Shown in pieces: positions 9,001 to 16,370 of a DNA stretch of 23,986 nucleotides (positions are counted from its first letter, which is position 1; every line of letters starts with the position of its first letter). Below the pieces are notes generated by a model, which was not told the origin of the DNA, searched no databases, and saw only the letters and a program-made list of their open reading frames with translations. Source of the DNA: Saccoglossus kowalevskii (Eukaryota; Hemichordata; Enteropneusta; Harrimaniidae); contig NW_003122913.1 of NCBI RefSeq assembly GCF_000003605.2, positions 323,347 to 347,332 of the forward strand, read 5' to 3'. Made by a program: the position numbers and the translations under genes.

Positions 9001-9971
9001 GTTTGGCATACCAGAGCAAATAGCGCGCAATGAACGCAGACTGACAGTGACTAGGTGCACATATGCGATTCGAATCTCTGAGATCAAAAACAATATGAAA
9101 GGCTGATGGATTCAAAGAATATCAGATACAGATATTGCGTCTGAACATGGCATACAAATCGAAATTGGAATTACTGACCCATTTCCCTTAGTAAATCGTA
9201 TTCTTCCATGGTGACCAAGTATACTAGCTAAGTGCTCAGTGTATGGTTTGAACCGTATGCAGGTTTCATTCTCCCAGTGTGCCATAGCTTTCAATATAAC
9301 TTCGAGGGCGTCAACACCTTTCTCAGAGAAAAACACAAATGCAAGGATAGACAATATATTTTGGTCAATAGATTCTACGTTATACAATGTTTGTAAGTCA
9401 ATGCATAGAATACAATTCATGTGCGGAGTTTTGATTAGTGAATCTCATATAAACAAGACCAAACCAATTGACTGGAAACAAAAATAAACAATTTGAGAAA
9501 ATAAAAAACAATGAAAATATTCCATTTTATGTGATATAATGACATTGAAAAGTCAAGGACGAATGATAGTGTAAGACTTACGCTCATCAGCAATCTCGTA
9601 AGTGACGATGTTCTGTGGCCATCGTTTCGTTAGATCGGTATGTGCCTTTCTGGCGTTCAACTCAGGATTGGCTATCCTTGCTTCTACTTCTGTTTTTTGT
9701 TCATCTGTGAGCTTGATATCGTGCTCAAACGTATCTGATTCTGCGGGTTCCTCTACTTGTCGTTTCTATTGAATACATAATAGTTAAATTGAATATAATA
9801 CTTTTTATATATGTATTATTTTAAGTGGCGGTGGTCAACATTTTATAACATAACATAACATTTTTTAACATAATATAACATAACACTATTGAAACTCACT
9901 GAATAAGCATTGCAGTTTGTCACGATAATCGCGAATACCATTAATGAAGACATCACCATTTTGATCTCCAT
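5792..9971 (-). CDS. Secreted astacin metalloprotease with four C-terminal kringle domains
   Basis: Ten exons splice in frame into a 627-residue protein. Residues 1-24 are a signal peptide ([18 protein letters not shown] core). Residues 25 to ~64 are a propeptide with F37-E-H-D40 and a probable activation site after R63-K64. Residues ~65-265 are a full astacin domain: zinc motif [12 protein letters not shown] at 162-173 (H162, E163, H166, H172), Met-turn SAMHY at 217-221 with the Tyr ligand, and paired cysteines C105/C265 and C133/C154. Kringles follow at 270-361, 366-449, 452-535 and 540-623, each with six cysteines. All catalytic residues are present, so it should be an active secreted endopeptidase. 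Astacins usually carry EGF, CUB, MAM or ShK modules, and kringles usually accompany trypsin-like proteases, so this combination is unusual. The loop after C133 has TTT where most astacins have GG. The ATG at 9971 is chosen because it starts the signal peptide just after an acceptor. Confidence 0.92.
6070..6626 (-). other. Intron between kringles 3 and 4
   Basis: A 557-bp intron. It contains two short direct repeats: a 16-bp unit GGATAGACAAATCGAA twice (about 6449-6480) and a 14-bp unit with GTCACTATCAGT twice (about 6252-6279). No coding signal was seen. Confidence 0.7.
6627..6884 (-). CDS. Protease exon 9: kringle 3
   Basis: Phase 1 at both ends; acceptor actcttccag, donor gttggt, which is weak but fixed by phase. 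One whole six-cysteine kringle (residues 452-535) with [15 protein letters not shown] and [23 protein letters not shown] gives an acidic pair at the lysine-binding position. Only two residues separate it from kringle 2. Confidence 0.9.
6975..7238 (-). CDS. Protease exon 8: kringle 2
   Basis: Phase 1 at both ends; acceptor ctgtttcag, donor gtaagt. One whole six-cysteine kringle (residues 366-449) with [35 protein letters not shown] and YCDV. Only four residues separate it from kringle 1. The acidic pair is partial (DDS). Confidence 0.92.
7379..7666 (-). CDS. Protease exon 7: kringle 1
   Basis: Phase 1 at both ends; acceptor cttccag, donor gtgagt. One whole kringle with six cysteines (residues 270-361), carrying [22 protein letters not shown] and VPWCFTTDP. 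It is eight residues longer than the other three because of an insert (VRNNFMES) after its first cysteine. It lacks the acidic pair of the lysine-binding site: CRNP is followed by SGY. Confidence 0.92.
7963..8086 (-). CDS. Protease exon 6: end of astacin domain
   Basis: It runs from acceptor atattctag to donor gtaaga and ends in phase 1. It encodes [10 protein letters not shown] and ends [19 protein letters not shown] sequence whose final Cys (C265) should pair with C105. This is the usual end of an astacin domain; the phase-1 join leads directly to the first kringle with no CUB or EGF module. Confidence 0.9.
8124..8170. repeat. Imperfect TATCAATC-type short tandem repeat
   Basis: Variants of CTATCAATCT recur about five times inside the intron between protease exons 5 and 6. 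Confidence 0.6.
8307..8510 (-). CDS. Protease exon 5: zinc-binding motif and Met-turn
   Basis: 68 codons, phase 0 at both ends, from acceptor ttaatgtag to donor gtacgt. It encodes [20 protein letters not shown] followed by LDRDNYVEI and, near its end, [14 protein letters not shown]. The astacin signature HExxHxxGFxHExxRxDRD is complete, with the SxMHY Met-turn. Confidence 0.95.
8511..8880 (-). other. Intron between protease exons 4 and 5
   Basis: A 370-bp intron. It contains CTCTCGCTCCCGACGAGATT (about 8819-8838), which resembles a stretch near 5650-5680 downstream of the gene and may be a dispersed repeat fragment. Open frames here are shadows. Confidence 0.65.
8881..8953 (-). CDS. Protease exon 4: short Cys-Trp exon
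   Basis: A 73-base exon between acceptor atttacag and donor gtaagg. It encodes [20 protein letters not shown] and GCAN, the disulfide-bonded loop before the zinc helix. The two cysteines (C133, C154) are 21 residues apart, one more than in crayfish astacin. The usual GG of the GRxGGxQ segment is replaced by threonines. It is shorter than most gene finders accept, so it is easily missed. Confidence 0.88.
9179..9317 (-). CDS. Protease exon 3: astacin N-terminal subdomain
   Basis: The acceptor is gagaaag ending at 9318. Frame decides it: the previous exon ends with one base, and only this AG supplies the two bases that complete Arg86 before [19 protein letters not shown]. The nearby AG four bases upstream would shift the frame. 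[13 protein letters not shown] is the conserved AM..WE..TCIRF block. The donor is ggtcagt, ending in phase 2. Confidence 0.86.
9582..9765 (-). CDS. Protease exon 2: propeptide and start of mature enzyme
   Basis: It runs from acceptor caatag to donor gtaagt (phase 1) and encodes [19 protein letters not shown] and then the [14 protein letters not shown] start of the astacin domain. FEHDI corresponds to the family FxGDI motif, whose Asp blocks the zinc in the zymogen; here the Gly is His. The KRWP segment matches the conserved W-P near the start of mature astacins. Confidence 0.88.
9838..9887. repeat. Imperfect TAACA short tandem repeat
   Basis: Repeated ATAACATAACA with T-rich interruptions in the 134-bp first intron of the protease gene. 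Confidence 0.6.
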
Positions 9972-9981
9972 CTTGATATAC
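9900..9981 (-). CDS. Protease exon 1: 5' UTR end and signal peptide
   Basis: The acceptor tttaattgcag on the reverse strand ends at 9982, giving a 10-base untranslated stretch and ATG at 9971-9969. It encodes [19 protein letters not shown] and CNAYS, a typical secretion signal. The donor gtgagt starts at 9899 (phase 0). The acceptor implies an untranslated first exon upstream that I could not locate. Confidence 0.82.
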
Positions 9982-10033
9982 CTGCAATTAAATATGCTCA
10001 TTTTATTTACACAATTAATTGTAGAAAGATCGG

Positions 10034-10076
10034 GGATCAACTATAACTACATTTTTTATGTAGTTATAGTTGATCC
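10034..10076. repeat. Perfect 19-bp inverted repeat with 5-base loop
   Basis: GGATCAACTATAACTACAT (10034-10052), a TTTTT loop, and its exact reverse complement at 10058-10076. It lies about 50 bp upstream of the acceptor of the protease signal-peptide exon, so it would be in a 5' intron or the promoter region. The lack of any mismatch suggests recent origin or constraint. Confidence 0.9.
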
Positions 10077-10703
10077 GCTGTCACGTTATGCTTATCGATG
10101 TTGTCTGGTTTCGGTTTCCATAGCCTACACTAATGGCTAATCACATCAAATAAGCGAATAGGTATGATTGCCCCATCAAATACTGCACAAAAGTTTCTCG
10201 CAATGAATTAATTACTGTACTTATCATATACAATGGTTTTAATATAATGCATGCCGAATTATCGATAACAATCAACAACACGGTAGTACATTACTTTGAA
10301 ATTGAAACTTCTATTACATTAAAACTAATTAGTTTGTACTCACACTTTCTGCTACAAGCAGGTGCAGGTCACAAAAGACGGCAAATCGATGTCAACAGTG
10401 TAACAACGAACATTAAACTGCCAACGCTATCAGCGATTTGGGAGTTACTTCTAAGCAGGGGTATTATTTATATAATATTCTAAATATATAAGTACTTTGT
10501 GACGTTGGTAGTGGCTAATGAAATAGCTAACATCTGCAAAACTAAAATAAAATCGAATTCAGCTTATGTTTAGAAAAATTTGTATATTAATTTGTGCTCA
10601 TAATATTGCGTGCATCAATTTGGTTACTTACTGTAACACTAATTTTACTTCAAATAAAACGTGAAATTACAATATGTCGGATTCGTGATAACAATTTTAT
10701 TTA
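10077..10703. other. Intergenic DNA upstream of the protease gene
   Basis: AT-rich, no coding signal. It should hold the protease promoter and untranslated first exon on the reverse strand; a TATAAATAA-like string occurs near 10464-10472 (reverse strand), too weak to call a promoter. Confidence 0.4.
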
Positions 10704-11164
10704 AACCTGCAAACTCTATATGCAAATTACTGCTAAATGAGTGACGTCATATCTAAAATCAGCAAGAGATGTTGGCATATCGCCCGTATAAAAATAATGT
10801 ATCGATGTGAACTCTCGCACATTAGATCAAAAGGTAACCATAAAGTTCAGTGCGGTGCCAAACAGAGGTTGCCTATTTGAAATTTACTTGACATTTGTTC
10901 AATTTAAGCAATGGCCAGTTTACTGCTGGTATTAACGGGGCATGGAAAATGTTAACAACACATGTAAAGAAACACTACAACAAATTTTCCACTGTCAATT
11001 AATAACTAATTCACACTTTTGTGTGTTTTCACGAAGCAGGATGGATATTTATGACGATGTTTTAACTGATAACAACATTACCCTACTAGTACCTTAATTG
11101 AAACTAACAATTTTTTACAATCAGATTGTTAGGTTGATGTGTTTAATATATGGCTTCCATAAAC
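10704..11164 (+). repeat. Tandem duplication, unit A
   Basis: It aligns along its length with unit B (11184-11656), offset about 480-490 bp. Shared landmarks in order: AACCTGCAAACT, ATGCAAAT, TGACGT, CGCCCGTATAAAAA, GTGAACTCTCGCA, ATCAAAAGGTAACCATAAAG, GTGCCAAACAGAGGTTG, AACTAATTCACACTTT, GAAGCAG.ATGGAT and GACGATGT.TTAACTGATAA. The copies have diverged mostly by substitutions and small indels. Confidence 0.8.
10720..10833 (+). promoter_or_regulatory. Candidate promoter of unit A: octamer, CRE, TATA box
   Basis: ATGCAAAT (octamer, POU-factor type) at 10720-10727, perfect CRE TGACGTCA at 10742-10749 and TATAAAAA at 10787-10794, so transcription should start near 10815-10820 in ACTCTCGCA. A donor-like AAAAGgtaacc follows at 10830-10839. 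The elements are conserved in unit B with octamer-to-TATA distance 67 against 66 bp. Confidence 0.55.
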
Positions 11165-11183
11165 ACAATATGACACATATTGT
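11165..11183. repeat. Perfect 8-bp inverted repeat at the unit A/B junction
   Basis: ACAATATG-aca-CATATTGT lies exactly where unit A ends and unit B begins. It could be a trace of the duplication event or a binding site. Confidence 0.7.
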
Positions 11184-11203
11184 AACCTGCAAACTGTAAG
11201 TAT

Positions 11204-11318
11204 ATGCAAATTGTATTGACCAAGTGACGTTGTATCTACAATCAGTATTATACATTAGCAGATCGCCCGTATAAAAAACACGTGCGTGGGAGTGAACTCT
11301 CGCATGTAATATCAAAAG
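11204..11318 (+). promoter_or_regulatory. Candidate promoter of unit B: octamer, half CRE, TATA box
   Basis: ATGCAAAT at 11204-11211, TGACGT at 11225-11230 (the second half of the CRE is lost) and TATAAAAAA at 11270-11278. The start region AGTGAACTCTCGCA is kept near 11291-11304, and the donor-like AAAAGgtaacc at 11314-11323. Confidence 0.55.
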
Positions 11319-11533
11319 GTAACCATAAAGTTCAGTAAAGTGCCAAACAGAGGTTGATGATTTGCACTATACTTGACCAACACCAAATGTTTAATTTTAG
11401 CAATGGGCAGTTTACCGCTGGTAGTAACGGGAATGGAAAACGTCAAAAACATGGGAAGGGCAGTGCTAAACCAGATCTTTCCATTTTCAACTATAACTAA
11501 TTCACACTTTCGCGTGTTTTTTTTAGAAGCAGA

Positions 11534-11656
11534 ATGGATCTTCCTGACGATGTATTAACTGATAATTACCATACACCCATGACTAAGACATTAACATATG
11601 CCTACAATCGGTCTGTTAGATTGATGTGTTATATGGCTCCCATGGATACAATTTGA
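11534..11656 (+). CDS. Possible short frame in unit B (40 aa), unknown
   Basis: ATG follows an acceptor-like TTTTTTTTAGAAGCAG and opens 40 codons starting MDLPDDVLTD and ending MAPMDTI. Unit A has the matching start MDIYDDVLTD at 11041 but stops after 18 codons. Keeping MD..DDVLTD in both copies could reflect selection or just recent duplication. An alternative frame in unit B starts at 11403 (MGSLPLVVTG, 51 codons). I recognise no family; this may be non-coding. Confidence 0.2.
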   Translation: MDLPDDVLTDNYHTPMTKTLTYAYNRSVRLMCYMAPMDTI

Positions 11657-11845
11657 TAATCTGTACTTACTGAAAATATGTTACACCCAGCATAACCCCG
11701 TGTAATGAGAATGAGACTTGACTGGAATTCTGTCAGCGAGCATGTCATCAACAATTGCATTGCCAGTGTTTATGCATTGAGAATTTACGAAATGCTCGAT
11801 TACAAATATTTTACAGTGGCATAAAATCCGGCTGTCTTGTGTCAC

Positions 11846-11871
11846 AGTCCCTCTATCATGATAGAGGGACT
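11846..11871. repeat. Perfect 26-bp palindrome
   Basis: AGTCCCTCTATCA followed directly by its reverse complement TGATAGAGGGACT with no spacer. Not explained by any gene. Confidence 0.95.
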
Positions 11872-11931
11872 ATGCTTGTATGTTATATTTTTCTTGGTTT
11901 ATTACTTAGTCCTACTAATATCGAAATGTCT

Positions 11932-11945
11932 CACGCCATGGCGTG
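11932..11945. repeat. Perfect 14-bp palindrome
   Basis: CACGCCATGGCGTG, 60 bp after the 26-bp palindrome. Confidence 0.9.
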
Positions 11946-12643
11946 TGGAAATATATAGTTGAGCGGCGTGTTGGAACGTTGCACTACATGTGTTTGGATT
12001 TGTTTGCTTTCGGTACACCTCGCTACTTGAACGTTGTATTGAAGTAGCGAACATAATGTAGTAATTAATTTTATGTATCTAGTGTAACTTTATTTTAATT
12101 CTATTTGTGTTTTATTTGAATGTGTCGCATTTGAAAATTCAGATGGCTGTTTGTTACGGGCTGACTGGTTGTTAGATGTTCAGATGGTGGACTAACTATG
12201 TAATGCTTGGTGACTGGTCGCTGCAAGCTTATAGGAATGCATATTACTGATATATACAGACACTTGGATACATCGAATGATTAGAGATGCCGTACGAGCC
12301 ACAGGTGAAGGATTAGCAATCAACGCACTGTTGCTTGCAGATTACTCAGATAGCAGTGACTTTGTAATGGTTGGAGACCACGAACAGTTTAGTGACTGAG
12401 CAACTATGATAGTAGAAGCGCATAGGATAAATGTTAACCAGGGGTAGTTGTTAGCATCATATGAAGATGGGGTGCGGAAAATTCTACCAGTGACGTTCTT
12501 GAACTTTTTTTGTGTATATTACGAATGTGTGCGATTGGAATTCATTGAAAACGACACAAAACCTTTGAAGTTATTTTGTGTGAGCTATACAACAGAAATC
12601 CCCAAGAAAGAGTTAGTTAACCAAGGAATTACTATATCATGTG
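11946..12643. other. Unassigned region before the long inverted repeat
   Basis: No recognised gene. A 40-codon ATG frame at 12277-12399 (MIRDAVRATGEGLAINALLL onward) has protein-like composition, and an open but ATG-less frame covers about 12448-12708. They may be remnants of a transposon carrying the inverted repeat, but I recognise no domain. Confidence 0.35.
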
Positions 12644-12825
12644 CAGCCAAAACAAAGTCAGCTTGGACATTCAGTTGTGAGACACGACAAAATAAACGGT
12701 GCCAGTGATGGATTTCGCGAATGAAAGAACAAAATAAACGCAATCAAAGGCGCCGACCACGCGCGTTGGAAATAAATAGAACGCGCTGCGACGAGTAATC
12801 TCGCCTGCATCTTTCACTCACGCAA
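12644..12825 (+). repeat. Long inverted repeat, left arm
   Basis: Pairs with 13546-13705 in inverted orientation, starting CAGCCAAAACAA and ending CTTTCACTCACGCAA. It includes the uninterrupted identical run CCACGCGCGTTGGAAATAAA plus TAGAACGCG. This arm holds an extra ~22 bases (around 12787-12810) absent from the right arm. Confidence 0.85.
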
Positions 12826-12968
12826 ACGCACACACATGCTATTTCCGTATATTGAATACGTTGGCAACGGAAGTTTAAATCATCTTTGTATTACCACAAC
12901 TTTAAACAACAGTCTCATACTGAATATATGTTTATCAATTATTAAACTAAACATTCAATGAAGCGCTA

Positions 12969-13049
12969 GCTTGGTTTCGCTGGTTTCGCGTTAACCCTGG
13001 TTTCGCGTTAACACCACGACGAACAAAATAACCGACAGCGAAACCAAGC
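12969..13049. repeat. Nested inverted repeat and 17-bp direct repeat in the spacer
   Basis: GCTTGGTTTCGCTG (12969-12982) pairs exactly with CAGCGAAACCAAGC (13036-13049). Between them TGGTTTCGCGTTAAC occurs twice with a 17-bp period (from 12981 and 12998). Confidence 0.85.
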
Positions 13050-13545
13050 AAGCTACAGAAATGCAGCTGAACTGCAGCTAGACACAGTACGATTATGCTC
13101 GTCTACTACACGCCCGGGAACTACACGTAAAAGTACCCAAATCATGATTAGTATCAGCAATAATTTCTAGTATTGCCTGGATAATTGCGTATTATTAGTT
13201 GACATCAGACATATCCCTGTACAGGATTTTTTTTTTAACAATGTCTCAAATTTCAGAAAGAATATTCAAATAAGTTGGGATGAATATGATTTGAATATCC
13301 ATCTTTTGAAAAATCAGCTAAACAGTTTACCACCACGATTGTGGTGAATTGGCGAGGTAACAACGAAGACGACCGAACGTCTCCGGTCATCATGAGCTGG
13401 CTGGTTCGATTTTATCCACTTTTACAGTGGTTGATCATTGCGTTCGAGTTGAGTTACTAGTAATTACAAGCCTGATTTGCATTTTTCTTGTGGTGCTTTT
13501 CGTCATTGTATTAAATATAAGTGCGTTGGGAAATAGCATTATTAT

Positions 13546-13705
13546 ATTGCGTGAGTGAAAGACGCGTTCTATTTATTTCCAACGCGCGTGGTTGGTGCCT
13601 CTGATTGCGTTTACTTTGTATTTTTATTTTCGAAATGTATCACTGCCTGCGTTTTTTTTTGTTATGTCTCGCAACTGAACGTCCAAGCTGACCTTGTTTT
13701 GGCTG
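13546..13705 (-). repeat. Long inverted repeat, right arm
   Basis: Reverse complement of the left arm with roughly 85-90% identity by eye outside the indel. Spacing between arms is 720 bp. The outer ends read CAGCC...GGCTG. The size suits a foldback or MITE-like element, or a hairpin RNA source if transcribed. Confidence 0.85.
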
Positions 13706-14194
13706 TAATTGCACAAGAACGAAATGACCTATCTGAATGTGTCACGTTTAATAGGCTCAAGCCATTCTTCTTCTAACTATCTGCTATGACTGACACTTGC
13801 ATGACATGCACGCCATAAAACGTGGGACAGTATACTTATGCATTTATTTGTATTTGTGCTGTATGCGATCGGCCAGGACATGTGTGAGACGCGATCCTAA
13901 ACATCATTCGTTAAAGAAAAATGGCAACCAGTCAGCAAATATTAATCTGATCTGATTAAAACATTATTTGTATGAAGGTCTCATTATATTCAATGAATGA
14001 AACAAATTTGAATAAATTATGTCGATAAGCGAGCAAAATGGCAAATCTCAAAATTGTTGAAATGCTTGTTATTTAGAAACTAAAATGAATGTAATTTAGC
14101 AATTTTGAATAAAACTAATGAATGTGATTATGTGTGAAGTTTGAATAAATGAAAAAAAATGACTTGCATCAAGGATATATTATGTTAAATTAAC
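13706..14194. other. AT-rich region, no gene recognised
   Basis: TTTGAATAAA-like phrases recur (about 14009 and 14138), similar to those in the adjacent repeat relic, so this probably continues transposon-derived DNA. Confidence 0.35.
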
Positions 14195-14400
14195 ATACCA
14201 AGTTTGAATGAAGTATGTCAATGTGTGGCTTAGATCCGGTTCCAAAATGGCAGAAATGTTTGATTTTTATGCATTTTAAATACTTAAAATGGTTACCACA
14301 CGGCCACCTTGAATTGATTCATGAAATAAATGCATCTGCATATGTATGGTATGACCTGTAATGTGAGCTGACGAACGGACACACGGCGGTGAAGAAATAA
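14195..14400 (+). mobile_element. Probable retroelement 3' region relic
   Basis: ACCAAGTTTGAATGAAGTAT followed by GTCAA, then CAAAATGGCAGAAATG, and GACGAACGGACACACGGCGG near 14370-14389. From memory, this order (AAGTTTGAATGAA.T..GTCAA, then a GGACGGACACACGG-type stretch) is common at non-coding ends of retroelements in marine invertebrate genomes. The family is not identified. Confidence 0.35.
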
Positions 14401-14487
14401 TAAATTTCCTCGGTCGGTCTGTTGCGGTACGTCCATTCGGGGATTCCGAAGTGATCATGTCAATTACAACAAATTTTGATTTTGTAT

Positions 14488-14502
14488 AAAAAAAAAAAAA
14501 AA
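14488..14502 (+). repeat. Poly(A) tract of 15
   Basis: Fifteen A residues; could mark the end of an inserted retroelement copy, but I found no target-site duplication. Confidence 0.5.
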
Positions 14503-15557
14503 TTCCCGAAGAGCGGTGGTAACAAGTTGCGCGAACCGCTTTTAACCTCAGGCCCGAAGGGGGTGGGGGGTATGACCGTAGATTAGTACCTATTAAAACA
14601 GTAATAGTAATAATTAAAATATTTATCATCGTTTAAATCACTTGACTTAGTGAGGTAACTATCAAACTCCAAATTGCATAGTAATGAGCATTTTGGTGGC
14701 TGGTGTTGACTAAACAGCAGCCAATCCAAAACTATTGTTATTAATGGGCAAGTTGTTATAAATCAACAAAATGTAGTCAACTTATTGTATAAGTGCGTGT
14801 AGCCTGTGTTATTGAACAATAGTGCTACGGATTGAGAGCAAAATTGTCCGTTCACAAGTTGTATAGGTCGAAGAGCCTTTTGCAGTCAAAAAATTAACTC
14901 CAGTGTGTTGCTTCAGCATTCAAAGTATGCGATGAATCATACTATTCAAACATATTAGTTTTACTACAAAAACTGCGATCATTACAGTGACAAGCTGTGT
15001 GTGTGAGCGCAGTTTCTTCGAATTGAAAATATTGAATACATATCCGGGCAAGAGAAATTGACATCTCCAGCTTTACTCCACATTCATCGCGAAATCGATA
15101 TTGATCGTGTTGTGGATACGGTTGCAAAGTTACATCCAATGAGGATAACTTATGTAATGTACTGTATGGTATGCCAAAGTCTGCGTTATCAGAGTAGTGT
15201 GCTACACAAACTATTGTCAGTTTCTTCATTTTTACATAAATAATATATCATGTAAAAATATTACAAGAATGAAGAAAATTAAATACAAAATTTGCGGTAA
15301 CCGTACACCGTAGAAAGTGTTGTACAGTTTAGGGCATATTACTTTTGTTTTTATGGCAAGCATATATCCCAATATCTCACGATTTTTCACGGTAACATAT
15401 GATGAAAAAGTGATGTATATAATGCCTGACACGTTTCTTTTTGATGTCTTGGAAAATTGACAATATTTTTAGTAGGTTCATAAAAAGAAAATGTAGTCGT
15501 TGTAGTCTGTGGAGACCGCTGCTAAAATACCATCGAATGAATATTATTTTACCCCCC
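14503..15557. other. No gene recognised
   Basis: Short open frames on both strands (for example 14942-15229 -, 15058-15243 +) overlap each other and show no family signature. Treated as non-coding, possibly old transposon sequence upstream of the LINE relic. Confidence 0.4.
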
Positions 15558-16370
15558 CCCCCAAAGAGATTTACAGTGAACCAAACATTTGCATACTGTT
15601 ATAAAAACTTGGTGGTATGCCATTTGTTTGATGCAATCATTGTGCCAGCTAGTTGTTATGGTAACGATATTTGGGGATACAAATATTCGGATATCTACTT
15701 AGCGTTAATAGTTGTACAAACAATGTAGCGGTGTTAGGCGAATGTGGGAGACTGCCATGATTATGCTGTGTTTATTTCAATCGTTGTATCTCGTATTGGT
15801 TGAAATTACTTGAAATAAAAAAAATAGCCGGTACCAGAAAACATGTTATATAATGCTTAAACGATTAGACGAGACCGGCAGACTTACTTGGGCAACCCAC
15901 ATAAAAAATCTCCTGTTCAAATATGGTTTCAGCATTGTCAGCAAGTTTGGGATACTGCAAATTTCTTATAGACATTTACTCAAAGAATAACAAATTGTTG
16001 TCAGCAAGAATGGCATGCCTCAATTTCACGATCATCTAGGCTGTGTACTTACTGGAAAAATGAAAGTAGTATACAAACCTGAGAGATACTTCATTGAAAA
16101 GCAATTATAGGCTAAAATATATACTGGCACGTTTCCGCCATAAACTTAGTATTGAGTTAGGCAGATACACAAAAATACCATAAGATCAAAGATTTTGTAG
16201 TATTGCAGTAATACATTTGAATTTAGAGTGGTATAAAATGAAATAAAATGCTTTAAGGGCTGATCTTTTGTAAATAACACAATGCAGTTATTCAAATAAT
16301 ACTGACAGTCACGAAATAGTGTCACTACTAGGTGCGCTAATATCTGCGAAAAGCGAAACAACTTGTGAGT
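15558..16370 (+). pseudogene. Broken LINE reverse transcriptase, C-terminal part
   Basis: Read across frames, the sequence follows the C-terminal order of non-LTR retrotransposon proteins: HLFDAIIVPASCYGNDIWGY (as LFDALV.PILLYGSEIWG), then VLGECGRLP and ISYWLKLLEI, then CYIMLKRLDETGRLTWATHI, then YKPERYF, then LARFRHKLSIELGRYTKIP and DQRFC. At least three frame changes and several in-frame stops (about 15726, 15758, 15988, 16108) show it is dead. The catalytic YADD region lies upstream and is not visible, so this is a truncated or heavily decayed copy. The clade cannot be fixed from this fragment. Confidence 0.75.

Larger units (their letters stand above)
11184..11656 (+). repeat. Tandem duplication, unit B
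   Basis: Second copy of the ~480-bp unit, directly downstream of unit A in the same orientation. Its reading frames are longer than those of unit A, which has an extra G after GTATTAACGGGG that breaks the equivalent frame. Confidence 0.8.

Noticed and set aside
8870-9115. Alternative frame through protease exon 4
   Set aside because: The real exon uses another frame giving CWSFIG...GPGC in phase with exons 3 and 5; this one does not connect.
9239-9487. 82-codon plus-strand frame over protease exon 3
   Set aside because: Antisense of a well-supported astacin exon, no signature of its own.
12277-12399. 40-codon frame MIRDAVRATG...
   Set aside because: Composition looks protein-like, but there is no recognisable domain, no splice context and it is short; kept only as a note in the region entry.
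13340-13430. tRNA-like or SINE head (TGGCGAGGT as A box, GGTTCGATT as B box)
   Set aside because: B box fits, but the A box is poor and no cloverleaf can be drawn by eye, so no tRNA or SINE is called.
14276-14629. 117-codon reverse-strand frame
   Set aside because: Crosses a poly(A) tract and a retroelement-like stretch; low-complexity translation, so not a gene.
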